DNA of 64,000 nucleotides from CAZCTO01 sp964501725 (GTDB lineage Bacteria > Bacillota > Clostridia > Saccharofermentanales > Saccharofermentanaceae), in assembly GCA_964501725.1 (NCBI GenBank), contig CAZCTO010000010.1, forward strand, positions 1 to 64,000, written 5' to 3'. Below the pieces are notes generated by a model. It was given only the letters and a program-made list of their open reading frames with translations, was not told where the DNA came from and searched no databases. Below are positions 42,642 to 52,973 of the stretch, in pieces (position 1 is the stretch's first letter; the number at the start of each line of letters is the position of its first letter). A program made the position numbers and the translations under genes.

Positions 42642-43602
42642 TTTTTCTCATCAGCCGGTGCTTTTTAAGCAGTGTATAGATGCACTGAACATCGAAAGCG
42701 CGGGAATATACCTGGACTGCACGGCAGGCGGCGGCGGGCACAGCCTCGGAATTCTGGAACATCTGGGCGAACATGGAACCTTGATTTCTGTCGACAAAGA
42801 TGACTCCGCTTTGGATGCGTGCCGAGCAAGAATGGAAAAAGGCGGGTTCCCGGGGAAATGGATTCTGGTGAAGTCGGATTTTTCGAATATTGACCAAGTA
42901 CTTGAGGACCTTGATATATCAAAACTGGACGGTGTTTTAGCGGACTTGGGGGTGTCCTCGCATCAGCTTGATACTGCACAGAGAGGCTTTTCGTATATCA
43001 GCGACGGGCCTCTGGATATGAGAATGGATCCTCAGCAGAAATTGTCCGCAAGGGTAGTGGTCAATGAATATGACGAAGCAGACTTGGCAAGAATTATCAG
43101 GGATTACGGAGAAGAGAAATTTTCGAAACGTATTGCCGGAAGAATAGTCGAAAACAGAAAAATCGCCGAAATTACATCAACCGTCAAATTAGCGGAAATT
43201 ATTGCAAGAGCAATGCCGTCAAAGGCAAAAAAAGAAGATCAACATCCGGCCAGGAGGACTTTTCAGGCAATAAGGATTGAAGTGAACAGCGAATTATCTG
43301 CGGTGCGGAAGCTTGTGGAGTTCATTCCTCAAAGATTAAACGAAGGAGGTCGATTTGCGGTCATTTCGTTTCATTCACTGGAAGATCGTTTAGTGAAAGA
43401 AGCCTTTAAGAGCCTTGAATCGCCGTGCACATGCCCGAGAGAATTTCCGGTCTGTATTTGCGGGAAAAAGCCGCTCGGGAAAATGATAACAGGGAAACCG
43501 ATTACAGCGGACACAAAAGAGATAAATGAGAACAAGAGATCCAAAAGCGCCAAGCTGCGCGTTTTTGAAAGGAACGGGGAACAATGGATTCAGCGGTATT
43601 AA
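42625..43602 (+). CDS. rsmH: 16S rRNA (cytosine1402-N4)-methyltransferase
   Basis: A 325-residue SAM-dependent enzyme. HQPVLFKQCIDALNI, DCTAGGGGHSLGILE (SAM loop), VLADLGVSSHQLD and RTFQAIRIEVNSEL are conserved, and ISFHSLEDRLVKEAF marks the C-terminal region. The start ATG 42625 lies inside mraZ. Universal second gene of the dcw cluster. Confidence 0.97.
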   Translation: MSRDFNFSHQPVLFKQCIDALNIESAGIYLDCTAGGGGHSLGILEHLGEHGTLISVDKDDSALDACRARMEKGGFPGKWILVKSDFSNIDQVLEDLDISKLDGVLADLGVSSHQLDTAQRGFSYISDGPLDMRMDPQQKLSARVVVNEYDEADLARIIRDYGEEKFSKRIAGRIVENRKIAEITSTVKLAEIIARAMPSKAKKEDQHPARRTFQAIRIEVNSELSAVRKLVEFIPQRLNEGGRFAVISFHSLEDRLVKEAFKSLESPCTCPREFPVCICGKKPLGKMITGKPITADTKEINENKRSKSAKLRVFERNGEQWIQRY

Positions 43603-44225
43603 CTGATTGGGACATTATTGAATCAAGATACTTCGGAGAAGACGATTATTCATCTTCGCGTGCTACCGCATATGCATTAAGAGGCGGAGCTCATCCGGCT
43701 GTTATAATGCCGATTCCCGGAAAAGAAGCGAAGCGTAACGGAACAAGCGAAAAAAAGGGCAAAAAAGACCCGAATTATGAAAGTCAGAGAAGACAAATGA
43801 TTCTGGAAAATTACAAGCGCAAAGAGCGTAGTATATCCAGAAAAAGGCTAAAAGAAACAATTGCGGTCTTGGCGGGAATAACAATCGTCGCGGTGATGTT
43901 TGGTGCTGTTCTTTTTAGACAAGCTCAGATTACCAGTCTGAATTTTCAAAATAACGCGGCTCAAAAAAGAATCAGTGCGTTGAATCAAGAAAGCGCGCAA
44001 CTCAGAGAGTTCCTCATTTCCGGAGCTGACCTTGAACAAATTCGCTCGGAAGCAACCGAGAGACTCGAAATGCAGGAACCGGGATTTCAACAATTGGTGA
44101 CAGTGGAATTGCCCAAAACGGATAAGTTAATAACAAGCATTTCATATAATTCAGTGGGAGTTTCCCCGGAAGTGCTTGCACAAGCCAAGGAGGATCTGGC
44201 AAAATATTACGCAATTGATTCGTGA
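43584..44225 (+). CDS. ftsL: FtsL/DivIC-like septum formation protein
   Basis: A 213-residue bitopic protein. An N-terminal cytoplasmic part of about 90 basic residues precedes one membrane helix (TIAVLAGITIVAVMFGAVLF) and a coiled coil (NNAAQKRISALNQESAQLRE). Its position between rsmH and the penicillin-binding protein is the ftsL slot; the sequence itself is poorly conserved. The long N-terminus is more than the typical FtsL. Symbol given from position and layout. Confidence 0.75.
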   Translation: MDSAVLTDWDIIESRYFGEDDYSSSRATAYALRGGAHPAVIMPIPGKEAKRNGTSEKKGKKDPNYESQRRQMILENYKRKERSISRKRLKETIAVLAGITIVAVMFGAVLFRQAQITSLNFQNNAAQKRISALNQESAQLREFLISGADLEQIRSEATERLEMQEPGFQQLVTVELPKTDKLITSISYNSVGVSPEVLAQAKEDLAKYYAIDS

Positions 44226-44241
44226 AAGGAGGTTTTGAGTT

Positions 44242-46668
44242 TTGAAGGAAAGACCTTCCGGGGAATCAAAGACTTCCGGTGATGCAAAAGTCTCACTTGC
44301 CGGTAAGATCGGCAAGCAGGGACTCAATAATGGTGAAGATAAACACTCTATCTATTCCATCAGGAAAAGAGGGTGGATTATTTTTGTCGGCTTGCTGTCA
44401 ACATTATTTGCCGGGTATCTTGTCACGCAACTTTACGATCTCCAAATCAATAAGTATCTCGAGTATTCTCAAGCTGCCTCAAAGATGCATTGGAGAAGAA
44501 TAAAGGATATTCCGCTTCGTGGAGACATATTGGATGCAAACGGAAATATTCTTGCAAGCACGACTTATGAGTATACGGTGGGCATAACGCCCAAGGATGT
44601 AATTCCCAAGAATTCCAAAGTCACGACAGAAGCGGTTGCGCAGCAAATGGCTTTATATCTGCATATCGATTATACATTTGTGTATGAGTCTTTGTTGAAA
44701 ACGGATGCAACCTATATTCAACTGGCAAAAAAAATATCCAAGGAAGACATTGATCTTTTTAAAAAATATCTGTCTGATAATAAGTTAGGCGGAGTCAAAA
44801 TTGATCCTGTGCCGAAAAGATACTATGTATACGGCGATCTTGCGTCGCAGATTATCGGGTTCGCCGACTATAGCGACACAACGCTGGTCGGACAATACGG
44901 AATTGAAGCCTACTATAATACTTTGCTTTCCGGACAAGAAGGATATACGTACGTCGAGGTGGACAATTACAGCAGCGGAGCTCTTCCGTACTCTCCTCCG
45001 ACTACGATTGATAGAGTCGACGGATATAACGTAGTGCTCAATATTGATATGAATATACAGAAAATCGCAGAGGAAGCCTGCAGAGAAGCGTATGATGTTT
45101 ATGAGCCCAAAGAGGGTGTTACGGCGATTGTTATGAATCCCAATACCTTCGCAGTGTATGCAATGGTATCCATTCCGGACTTTGATCTTAATGATCCGCG
45201 AGGAATTCCATTCAGTATGGACGAACTGCTTTGGGAAAGTTATACGAACGAAGAGCAAATGACTTATCTTATGTCAAACGTATGGCGAAACAGAGCAATT
45301 TCGGATACCTATGAGCCGGGATCCACATTTAAAGTGCTGACGACTGCGATTGCGCTTGAAGAGGGAATGACATACGAGGACGAAATTTTCAACGACAAGC
45401 CGATAGAAGTATCGGAAATTGATACAATTTCGTGCTGGCGTGAGGATGAAGGCGGTAACCATGGAAACGAGACATTGCGGCAGGCGTTTGAAAACTCCTG
45501 CAACCCGGTTTTCGTTCAGCTTGCGATGCGGATTGGCGTGGAAAAATTTTACGAGTATGTTCGCAATTTCGGATTCTACAATTGTACCGGCGTCGACCTG
45601 CCCGCAGAAGGGAAAGGCATTTTTCATGCTAGACCGGATACCGTCGACTTGGCTACACTGTCTTTTGGAGAGTCATCAACAGTGACGCCTCTGCAACTTG
45701 CCAATGTTTATTGTGCGCTAGTGAACGGCGGAACACTGATGACGCCGCAAATTGCCAAATACCTTACGGATGATAGTGGTAATATAATTAAGGAATTTTC
45801 ACCGATGAAGGTCAAAACTATCTTCTCTGAAGTGACAGCCAGCCGGGTCAAAGAACTGATGAAGAACGTTGTAACCGAGGGAACAGGATCAGCCGGATAT
45901 GTTGAAGGATATAGTGTTGCCGGAAAAACGAGTACTTCAACCATTGAGACCGGTGAAGATAAAGGACTTCATGTTCTTTCTTTCGGATGTTACGCACCCT
46001 CCGATAATCCTGAAATTGTTGTGTTGGTTGTTATCAATAAACCAAAGGACAAAGAGCTTGGCTCCAGTGCTGCGACACGCGTTGCGGCCAGGATAGTATC
46101 CGAAACGCTGGAATACATGAACGTTAAAAGAAAGCTGACCGATAAGGATTACGACAGACTGACAACTAAATATAAAGTACCGACAGTCGAGCGGCTTTCT
46201 TATAAAGAAGCGAAAAAGACCTTATATACTGCCGGGTATACAGTTGTAGACGGTGAGGATAATATGACGGATGAGGACCTCATCACTCTTGTATATCCTT
46301 CAAAAGATACAATACTGTATCACGGCAGTACAGTCGTGTTATACTCTTCTGCGACACCTGACGAAGCATCAATGAAGAAAGTCATTGTCCCTGACTTCAC
46401 AGGAAAAAACATCAGCGAATGTTACCGTGAAGCAAAAGAAGCCATGGTCAACATAAGTATCAAGGGTAACCCCGAAGGCGTAGTCGTTTCGCAAAGCCCT
46501 TCGTCCGGGTATGTCGAGACAGAAATGGATACAGATAACGCAGAAAGCGAAGGCGAGGATGAAACCGGACAAACAGATGTGACGGAGGCAACAGTAATGC
46601 CCGAGGACGCATCTCAGGAGAGAATAAAGGTTCCGGCAGGAACGGTAATCATACTGACGATGGAGTGA
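44242..46668 (+). CDS. class B penicillin-binding protein with PASTA domains (FtsI/SpoVD type)
   Basis: An 808-residue septal transpeptidase. One N-terminal membrane helix is followed by a dimerisation domain and the transpeptidase domain. STFK (Ser361 in EPGSTFKVL) is catalytic, SCN lies in FENSCNPVFVQL, and VAGKTSTST replaces the usual KTG. Two C-terminal PASTA-like segments follow (near VPTVERLSYKEAKKTLYTAG and KKVIVPDFTGKNISE), then an acidic insert. TTG 44242 follows AAAGGAGG. In the dcw order this is the FtsI position, and the PASTA tail is typical of SpoVD/PBP2x; division versus spore role is not decided. Confidence 0.9.
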   Translation: MKERPSGESKTSGDAKVSLAGKIGKQGLNNGEDKHSIYSIRKRGWIIFVGLLSTLFAGYLVTQLYDLQINKYLEYSQAASKMHWRRIKDIPLRGDILDANGNILASTTYEYTVGITPKDVIPKNSKVTTEAVAQQMALYLHIDYTFVYESLLKTDATYIQLAKKISKEDIDLFKKYLSDNKLGGVKIDPVPKRYYVYGDLASQIIGFADYSDTTLVGQYGIEAYYNTLLSGQEGYTYVEVDNYSSGALPYSPPTTIDRVDGYNVVLNIDMNIQKIAEEACREAYDVYEPKEGVTAIVMNPNTFAVYAMVSIPDFDLNDPRGIPFSMDELLWESYTNEEQMTYLMSNVWRNRAISDTYEPGSTFKVLTTAIALEEGMTYEDEIFNDKPIEVSEIDTISCWREDEGGNHGNETLRQAFENSCNPVFVQLAMRIGVEKFYEYVRNFGFYNCTGVDLPAEGKGIFHARPDTVDLATLSFGESSTVTPLQLANVYCALVNGGTLMTPQIAKYLTDDSGNIIKEFSPMKVKTIFSEVTASRVKELMKNVVTEGTGSAGYVEGYSVAGKTSTSTIETGEDKGLHVLSFGCYAPSDNPEIVVLVVINKPKDKELGSSAATRVAARIVSETLEYMNVKRKLTDKDYDRLTTKYKVPTVERLSYKEAKKTLYTAGYTVVDGEDNMTDEDLITLVYPSKDTILYHGSTVVLYSSATPDEASMKKVIVPDFTGKNISECYREAKEAMVNISIKGNPEGVVVSQSPSSGYVETEMDTDNAESEGEDETGQTDVTEATVMPEDASQERIKVPAGTVIILTME

Positions 46669-46675
46669 CATATTT

Positions 46676-48199
46676 ATGAGGCATTTACTTTCCGGTCTTC
46701 TCGAAGGAATGGAGTACAGACTGATAGAAGGAAATATCGACGCAGAAGTAACTGCGGTGCATTATGATTCCCGCAGCATTCAAGAGGGATCGCTATTTGT
46801 ATGTATTCATGGATTTGTGGTTGACGGTCATACGTTTGTAGCCGATGCCATTGATAAGAAAGCAGCCGTGATTGTTATACAGGATGATCAGTCATTATAT
46901 TCTGAAGACAAACTGGTTGAACTATCAAAGACACGTTGTATAACCGTAGTCAGTGTTCCGGATACCCGCATCGGGCTTGCGAAGATCAGTGCGGCTTTTT
47001 TCCGGTTTCCGGCGAGTCATTTAAATCTGGTCGGAATTACAGGAACCAAAGGGAAAACTACAACTAGTTACATGCTGCACGATATTTTTGCTTGCGCAGG
47101 GAAAAATGCAGGATTGATCGGTACGGTCTCGAATATTGTATCCAGCAAAGTCAGACAGGCCAGCAGAACCACTCCGGAATCATTTGATCTTCAGAAGCTT
47201 CTCAGCGAGATGGTAGAGGAAGGAAGCGACAGTTGTATTATGGAGGTCTCTTCACAGGGACTCATGCTGTCAAGAGTTCATGGCTGCCCGTTTTCGGTGG
47301 GTGCCTTTACCAATTTATACCATGACCACATCGGAGAGAACGAACATAAAAACATGGACGAGTATTTAGCTGCAAAAAATCTGATTTTCGATCAATCTTC
47401 ATGTGGTGTGATCAATATGGATACACCGGTCTCAGAAAAAGTGATCGATTATGCAAAAAAGAGATGTCCGGTATTTACTTACGGATTATCCGAAAACTGC
47501 GATTGCAGAGCCGTCGACATTAAGAAAGCCAGCCGTCGCGGGATTGCCGGCTCAGAAATTCAAATAGTAAGCCCCTGGTATCAAGGGAAACTGTTTGTTG
47601 CGCTTCCCGGTAAATTCAATGTTTATAATGCTTTATGCGCGATATCGATCTCCGGAATATGCGGAATTCCCTTTGATGCCGTTAAGAAAAGTCTCGCGCG
47701 TGTCTCGGTACCGGGACGATTGCAAATGATCAGAAACGACAGAAATATAACGATCTTAGTTGATTATGCACACAATGCCGCCAGTTTGGAAATTCTTCTG
47801 GAAACGCTCAGAGAAGATTGCCGGGGAAGATTGATTACTGTTTTCGGATGTGGAGGAAATCGATCCAAAACAAGGCGGACTGAGATGGGAGAAGTGTCAG
47901 GAAGACTAAGTGATCTTACTATAATTACATCCGATAATCCAAGAAATGAAGAGCCTGCGGATATTATCAACGATATCTTATCGGGACTTTCCGAGACATC
48001 GAGGGAGTACATAGTTGAGCCGGACCGCAGAAAAGCGATTGAGTATGCAATTTCGACTGCTGTGGCAGGCGACTTTGTTATTATTGCCGGAAAAGGACAT
48101 GAGAATTATCAAATCTTCCAGGATCAGACAATCCACTTCGACGATGTTGAAGTCGCAACAGAAGTCGTTGAAGATCTTGATATAAGAAACAAAGGATGA
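46676..48199 (+). CDS. murE: UDP-MurNAc-tripeptide synthetase MurE
   Basis: A 507-residue ATP-dependent ligase that adds the third amino acid to UDP-MurNAc-Ala-Glu. The Walker motif is GITGTKGKTTTSYM. The residue-selecting motif DNPRNEEP (positions near 47935) has the Arg typical of enzymes adding meso-diaminopimelate, so DAP-type peptidoglycan is inferred. FAGKGHENYQ-like IAGKGHENYQIF is near the end. It starts 7 bp after the PBP stop. Confidence 0.95.
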   Translation: MRHLLSGLLEGMEYRLIEGNIDAEVTAVHYDSRSIQEGSLFVCIHGFVVDGHTFVADAIDKKAAVIVIQDDQSLYSEDKLVELSKTRCITVVSVPDTRIGLAKISAAFFRFPASHLNLVGITGTKGKTTTSYMLHDIFACAGKNAGLIGTVSNIVSSKVRQASRTTPESFDLQKLLSEMVEEGSDSCIMEVSSQGLMLSRVHGCPFSVGAFTNLYHDHIGENEHKNMDEYLAAKNLIFDQSSCGVINMDTPVSEKVIDYAKKRCPVFTYGLSENCDCRAVDIKKASRRGIAGSEIQIVSPWYQGKLFVALPGKFNVYNALCAISISGICGIPFDAVKKSLARVSVPGRLQMIRNDRNITILVDYAHNAASLEILLETLREDCRGRLITVFGCGGNRSKTRRTEMGEVSGRLSDLTIITSDNPRNEEPADIINDILSGLSETSREYIVEPDRRKAIEYAISTAVAGDFVIIAGKGHENYQIFQDQTIHFDDVEVATEVVEDLDIRNKG

Positions 48200-48205
48200 T
48201 GAGCT

Positions 48206-49693
48206 ATGCCAAAATTTTCACTTAAGGAAATTATTCTCGCAACAGGGGGAACGGTAATCCCTTCAGACGCATCATCCGGTAAGGAAATATTGGCGGAGGG
48301 CGTAAGTACGGATTCAAGGCAAGTTCGTAACGGAAATCTTTTCATAGCATTAATCGGAGAGAAATTTAACGGACATGACTTCCTTCGGATCGCAAGAGAT
48401 GCCGGCGCTTCGCTCTTTTTGATTTCCGACAAAGCGGCTCTCCCGGAAGGCGCTGTCGGAGTTTTGGTTCCGGATACCCTTCTCGCACTTCATTCCCTGG
48501 CGCGTTACTATCGTAACAGAATGAATTGTAAAGTGTTGGCGATCACCGGCAGTGTGGGAAAAACATCAACCAGAGAAATGATTACCATTGCGCTTTCTTC
48601 GTCAATGATTACTCATTCAACAGCACAGAACTTCAATAATGAAATCGGTCTGCCGATGACAATTTTATCAGCACCTGAAAATACGGAACTGCTTGTTGTT
48701 GAAATGGGTATGAGAATGAAGGGAGAAATTCAGCTCCTGACTCATATTGCTCAGCCGGACATTGCTGTTGTGACCAATATCGGTGTCTCACATATCGAAC
48801 GTCTCGGAAGCAAAGAAAACATACTTTCCGCTAAGATGGAAATATGTGAAGGCCTGCAGGAAAACGGGCTTCTGGTCATTAACGGAGATGATGATCTTCT
48901 GAAAAAGTATGTTTGTGATTATCCGGGCAAGCTTTCGAAGTACTTAGGTGTCACGTCTTTTTCTCATTGTACGCGAGCAACCACGTTCGCTGATTACTGT
49001 GTCTTTTCGGACAATGTGGTCCTGACTAATCAAGGTACTTCTTTCACTGCAAGCATTTTCGAGAAGGATAAGGAAGAAAGTAGGGTCGATTTCATGTTAT
49101 CTGCAATCGGTGCGCATCATGTGAAAAACGCACTGATTACCATTGTCTGCGCAAAACACCTCGGTGTTGACATTCGCAATGTAAGGGAAGAACTGAAGCG
49201 CTTCATGCCTCTTGGCAGCCGCGGAAAAGTGATTCAAACCGAGAATTATCTGATTTATGATGATGCATATAATGCAAGCCCTGAGTCGATGGCAGCCGCG
49301 TTTGAAAGCGTTCGTCTGCTGGCCGGTGAAAGGCGAAAAATCGCGGCGATCGGAGGCATTCTCGAACTCGGCGGTTATTCAGCCGAACTGCACCGACAGG
49401 TTGGAATAAGAGCAGCGATTTCAGGTATGGATCGTCTCTATATCTGCGGCGAAAATCGCGAAGATGTTAAAGACGGAGCGATGTCAATTCGTCCGGATAT
49501 CGAAACAATGCTCTTTGAGAAGGTCAGTGACCTGGCAGCTGAATTGATCAAGGGGATTCTTCCCGGCGATGTGATATTGATAAAAGCTTCCCATGCGTTC
49601 GGATTCGAGAGACTTTCGGAAGAGATTATTCGTGTTGACGGTCCGGCAGATAATAATCAAGCAGAGGAGAATGTGGTTGAAGAGCAAGGATGA
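48206..49693 (+). CDS. murF: UDP-MurNAc-tripeptide D-Ala-D-Ala ligase MurF
   Basis: A 495-residue ligase that completes the pentapeptide. ITGSVGKTSTREMI is the ATP motif, FNNEIGLPMTIL and VVEMGMRMKGEI are conserved, and YDDAYNASPESMAAA is the family signature. The last 17 bases overlap the ftsW start. mraY and murD, which usually follow, are absent. Confidence 0.95.
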   Translation: MPKFSLKEIILATGGTVIPSDASSGKEILAEGVSTDSRQVRNGNLFIALIGEKFNGHDFLRIARDAGASLFLISDKAALPEGAVGVLVPDTLLALHSLARYYRNRMNCKVLAITGSVGKTSTREMITIALSSSMITHSTAQNFNNEIGLPMTILSAPENTELLVVEMGMRMKGEIQLLTHIAQPDIAVVTNIGVSHIERLGSKENILSAKMEICEGLQENGLLVINGDDDLLKKYVCDYPGKLSKYLGVTSFSHCTRATTFADYCVFSDNVVLTNQGTSFTASIFEKDKEESRVDFMLSAIGAHHVKNALITIVCAKHLGVDIRNVREELKRFMPLGSRGKVIQTENYLIYDDAYNASPESMAAAFESVRLLAGERRKIAAIGGILELGGYSAELHRQVGIRAAISGMDRLYICGENREDVKDGAMSIRPDIETMLFEKVSDLAAELIKGILPGDVILIKASHAFGFERLSEEIIRVDGPADNNQAEENVVEEQG

Positions 49694-50975
49694 GTTAAAT
49701 GTCAAGCTGAGAAAAGAGGCCGCTTTTGAGATTGAAGGCCCGTACAGGATGAACATCCCGTTGCTTCTGCTTACCTTTATACTCATTTGTTTTGGTTTAA
49801 TTATGCTTTTTTCAGCAAGCATGTCCAAAGGCTACACCGAGGAACAGGACCCGCTTTTCTATCTTATTAACCAAGGTCAGATGACATTTGTAGGCATCAT
49901 TTTTGTAGCAGTTCTGTTATTTATTCCGATTCGTTTTTTCGACCGATGGCCTTTTATAGTTGCCGCATATTTCTTTGCACTGGCTTTCGTTATTTACACA
50001 TGGAAATTCGGAGAAATATACGGCGGATCCAGACGCTGGGTGAGCATTGCCGGACGGTCTTTTCAACCGTCCGAACTCGTAAAGATTGTAATGGTTTTTT
50101 TTATAGCAGGGTATCGTTCATTGATCATCCGACTTCGAAAATCCGGCAAATTTCAATGTCAGAACCCCAAATGGCAAGGCTTTCTGGACGGTATGATTGA
50201 TATAGTATTACCTGCATCAGCGATTCTGATCTGTTTGGCGTTTGTTGTTATGCAACCGCACATGTCATGCTTCATCATTGTTCTTGCGATTTCCGCAATC
50301 TGCTTTTTGGTCTCGGGAATATCGATACGATCATGGCTCTATGGCGGCATGATCATGGGTGCAATTCTTGCCGTTTTATTGTCAGCTTTCTTGTTATTTG
50401 CTCAAGACTCGGATAAGGAGAAGCTCTCGAAGAATTTTGAACACGTATTTAAGCGCTTGGACATTTTCAACACGCTCCAGTCTGAAGAGGACGGTGAGAA
50501 TGATGTTACCGCTGCCGATGAGAACGAAGTGTACCAGAATAAGCAGGCAATCATCGCGATCGGGTCAGGAGGCGTATCCGGTGTCGGATTCGGTAACAGC
50601 AGACAAAAATATATGTATTTACCGGAAGCACACAATGATTTTGTATATGCTATTGCATGCGAGGAACTGGGATTCATAGGCGGATTATCCATTATTGCAC
50701 TGTTCTGGGCATTCTTGTGCGGCGGACTTTCTATCGCATGGAAGGCAAACAGTGATTTTTCCCGGATACTGGCCGTCGGTTACACCACCCTAATATCGTT
50801 ACAGGCATTTCTTAATATTGGCGTGGCCATGGGCGCTATTCCGCCAACCGGCATTTCTTTACCGTTTTTCAGTTCCGGTGGATCGGCCAACCTGTTTTTC
50901 CTGATTGCTGTCGGACTATTGCTGTCCGTATCGAGATCCGGAGTGAAGAGAAAAAAGATGACAATTATTGAGTGA
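49677..50975 (+). CDS. ftsW: SEDS division protein FtsW (SpoVE-like)
   Basis: A 432-residue membrane polymerase of septal peptidoglycan. The cytoplasmic N-terminus is about 25 residues; FGLIMLFSASM, GGSRRWVSIAGRSFQPSELV, VVMQPHMSCFII, EAHNDFVYAIACEELGFIGG and TGISLPFFSSGGSANL are conserved. TTG 49677 is chosen because GAGGAG (49664-49669) suits it; ATG 49671 is an alternative. It lies directly between murF and murG. Confidence 0.92.
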   Translation: MKSKDELNVKLRKEAAFEIEGPYRMNIPLLLLTFILICFGLIMLFSASMSKGYTEEQDPLFYLINQGQMTFVGIIFVAVLLFIPIRFFDRWPFIVAAYFFALAFVIYTWKFGEIYGGSRRWVSIAGRSFQPSELVKIVMVFFIAGYRSLIIRLRKSGKFQCQNPKWQGFLDGMIDIVLPASAILICLAFVVMQPHMSCFIIVLAISAICFLVSGISIRSWLYGGMIMGAILAVLLSAFLLFAQDSDKEKLSKNFEHVFKRLDIFNTLQSEEDGENDVTAADENEVYQNKQAIIAIGSGGVSGVGFGNSRQKYMYLPEAHNDFVYAIACEELGFIGGLSIIALFWAFLCGGLSIAWKANSDFSRILAVGYTTLISLQAFLNIGVAMGAIPPTGISLPFFSSGGSANLFFLIAVGLLLSVSRSGVKRKKMTIIE

Positions 50976-50981
50976 GGTAAA

Positions 50982-52088
50982 ATGAGTAATCGATTCCTAT
51001 TTGCCGGCGGCGGTACAAGCGGACATATATATCCTGCCATTGCGATTGCAGACAGAATAATGCTGGATTGTCCCGATAGCGAAATTGAGTTTTGCGGAAC
51101 AAAACGCGGACTGGAGTTTGAACTTGTCCCCAAAGCAGGCTATCGAATTCATCCGATTCGAGCCAGCGGTTTGCCATCGCGTCTGTCTGTCAAAATGATT
51201 AAGGCAGTTTTTAATTATTTATCAGGCAGACGTTCCTGCATCAAACTGATCCGTAATTTTAAGCCGGACGCAGTCATCGGAACCGGCGGATATGTCTGCA
51301 GCCCGCTAATTTCTGCAGCCCGAAAAATGCATGTTCCCATTTTTCTTCATGAACAGAATGCGTTTCCGGGCAGGTCCAACAGGATGATGTCCAAATGGGC
51401 ACACACCGTATGTACAGGTTTTCCGAATATGGAGGAATATTTTCCGAAAGCTTCCCGGGTAGTATGTACCGGAAATCCTATAAGGGACGTTTTTACAAGA
51501 ATGAGCAGGAAAGAAGCAAGAGACCTTCTGCATATCGCCGAGGATGAATTTCTTATTCTGGCGATGGGCGGAAGTCTCGGATCCAAAACGATTAACGATG
51601 CGATGCTCGGACTTCCTGAGTATCTTAAGAATACTGATGTCCGAATGGTTCTGTCTGCAGGAAAACAGCAATATTCAGCCATTCCGGATGAGGTAAGGGT
51701 TTCATACAATAATCTTGAGGTGAAAGAGTATATTTCGGATACACACATATATATGTACGCTGCAGACCTGATTGTTTGCCGTGCCGGGGCGATTACTTGC
51801 GCGGAAATTGCGGCGGTGGGTGTTCCGTCCGTCATGATCCCGTATCCGTTCGCAGCCGGTGATCACCAGACTTATAATGCCCGGATTTTTGAAGAAAAGG
51901 GTGCAGGATTATTGATTAAGGATCAGGTACTGTCCGCGGAGAAATTGGCGGAGGTAATTGTTCCGATCATCACAAATAACGAACTTAGATCGAGAATGAG
52001 AACCAAGGCAATTGAGCTTCATCACCCGGGCTCGGATAAGTTAATTGCCGACATTATTTGCGCTGCTCGTGCAGGAAAATCGGATTAG
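50982..52088 (+). CDS. murG: UDP-GlcNAc transferase MurG
   Basis: A 368-residue peripheral glycosyltransferase that makes lipid II from lipid I. FAGGGTSGHIYPAIAIAD is the N-terminal glycine loop, HEQNAFPGRSNRM is conserved, and LAMGGSLGSKTIND and CRAGAITCAEIAAVGVPSVM form the UDP-GlcNAc site. It starts 7 bp after ftsW. Confidence 0.96.
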   Translation: MSNRFLFAGGGTSGHIYPAIAIADRIMLDCPDSEIEFCGTKRGLEFELVPKAGYRIHPIRASGLPSRLSVKMIKAVFNYLSGRRSCIKLIRNFKPDAVIGTGGYVCSPLISAARKMHVPIFLHEQNAFPGRSNRMMSKWAHTVCTGFPNMEEYFPKASRVVCTGNPIRDVFTRMSRKEARDLLHIAEDEFLILAMGGSLGSKTINDAMLGLPEYLKNTDVRMVLSAGKQQYSAIPDEVRVSYNNLEVKEYISDTHIYMYAADLIVCRAGAITCAEIAAVGVPSVMIPYPFAAGDHQTYNARIFEEKGAGLLIKDQVLSAEKLAEVIVPIITNNELRSRMRTKAIELHHPGSDKLIADIICAARAGKSD

Positions 52089-52097
52089 GGGAGGCTC

Positions 52098-52958
52098 ATG
52101 GGAGAAGATATCTTTTTGGCCGTTAATGAAGAGATCCCGACAGGCCGTTTTCGCGCGGGAAAAAAAGGCATCATTATTGTAATCATCGTGCTTATGGTAC
52201 TTTTTGCAGTGATGTTAATGTTGCTTCTTCCTGCTTTTTATATAAAAGAAATTCAAATGGAAGGGTTTTTGGTAGTCAGTAAAGAAGAAGTGCTGAATTC
52301 TTCCGGGATAAAGACAGGAGACCATATATTTTCTCATCTTGGAGGTGACGTAATTTCATGGTTTACATTTCGTTACGGTCATGTTGAAGATGAGATTTTG
52401 AGTAGGTATCCTTATGTTCAATCCATAAAAATACAGGTTGATTTTCCGTCAAAAGTCAAGATTTCAGTTAAGGAAAGGTTAAAAATCGGATATTTCGAAG
52501 TCCCTGATGGTTATGCGGTTATCGACAAAGAAGGATACGTTGTCGAGATATCAGGAAACAGCGTGCCAAAAGGAGTCCCGCTTATGGAGGGATTGCCGGT
52601 TCGTGCTGCAATGCTGGGGGAAGAGCTTGATCTTTCGGACGATCAGGGCTTGAACAGCAGCCTGACAATATTCGGAGCCATTCTCGGAGCAGATACTAAC
52701 ATTTCCGATAATACCGGATTTCAATTGATGCCATGTGTTAAGTCGATAAGATATGTCGGCAACAACACAACATATCTGATCATCGAACTCCCGGAATCAC
52801 GCAGAAACCTAACCGTTATGATCGGTTCATTGAAGGAAATATCAGATGATATGACATGGTTGCGATATGCAATTGAAACGAATGCTTTTGAAGGCGAAAA
52901 CGGCGACATGAGCGGGAGTATTCTTGATATGACCGGAGACAAATATATAATGCGTTGA
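52098..52958 (+). CDS. ftsQ: FtsQ/DivIB division protein
   Basis: A 286-residue bitopic protein. A short cytoplasmic N-terminus precedes one membrane helix (IIIVIIVLMVLFAVMLMLLL), then a POTRA domain (FYIKEIQMEGFLVVSKEEVL to VKISVKERLKIGYF) and a beta domain. It links FtsL and the divisome. GGGGAGG precedes ATG 52098. Position before sbp and ftsZ supports the call. Confidence 0.9.
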   Translation: MGEDIFLAVNEEIPTGRFRAGKKGIIIVIIVLMVLFAVMLMLLLPAFYIKEIQMEGFLVVSKEEVLNSSGIKTGDHIFSHLGGDVISWFTFRYGHVEDEILSRYPYVQSIKIQVDFPSKVKISVKERLKIGYFEVPDGYAVIDKEGYVVEISGNSVPKGVPLMEGLPVRAAMLGEELDLSDDQGLNSSLTIFGAILGADTNISDNTGFQLMPCVKSIRYVGNNTTYLIIELPESRRNLTVMIGSLKEISDDMTWLRYAIETNAFEGENGDMSGSILDMTGDKYIMR

Positions 52959-52973
52959 TGAGGAGGAGGATTT

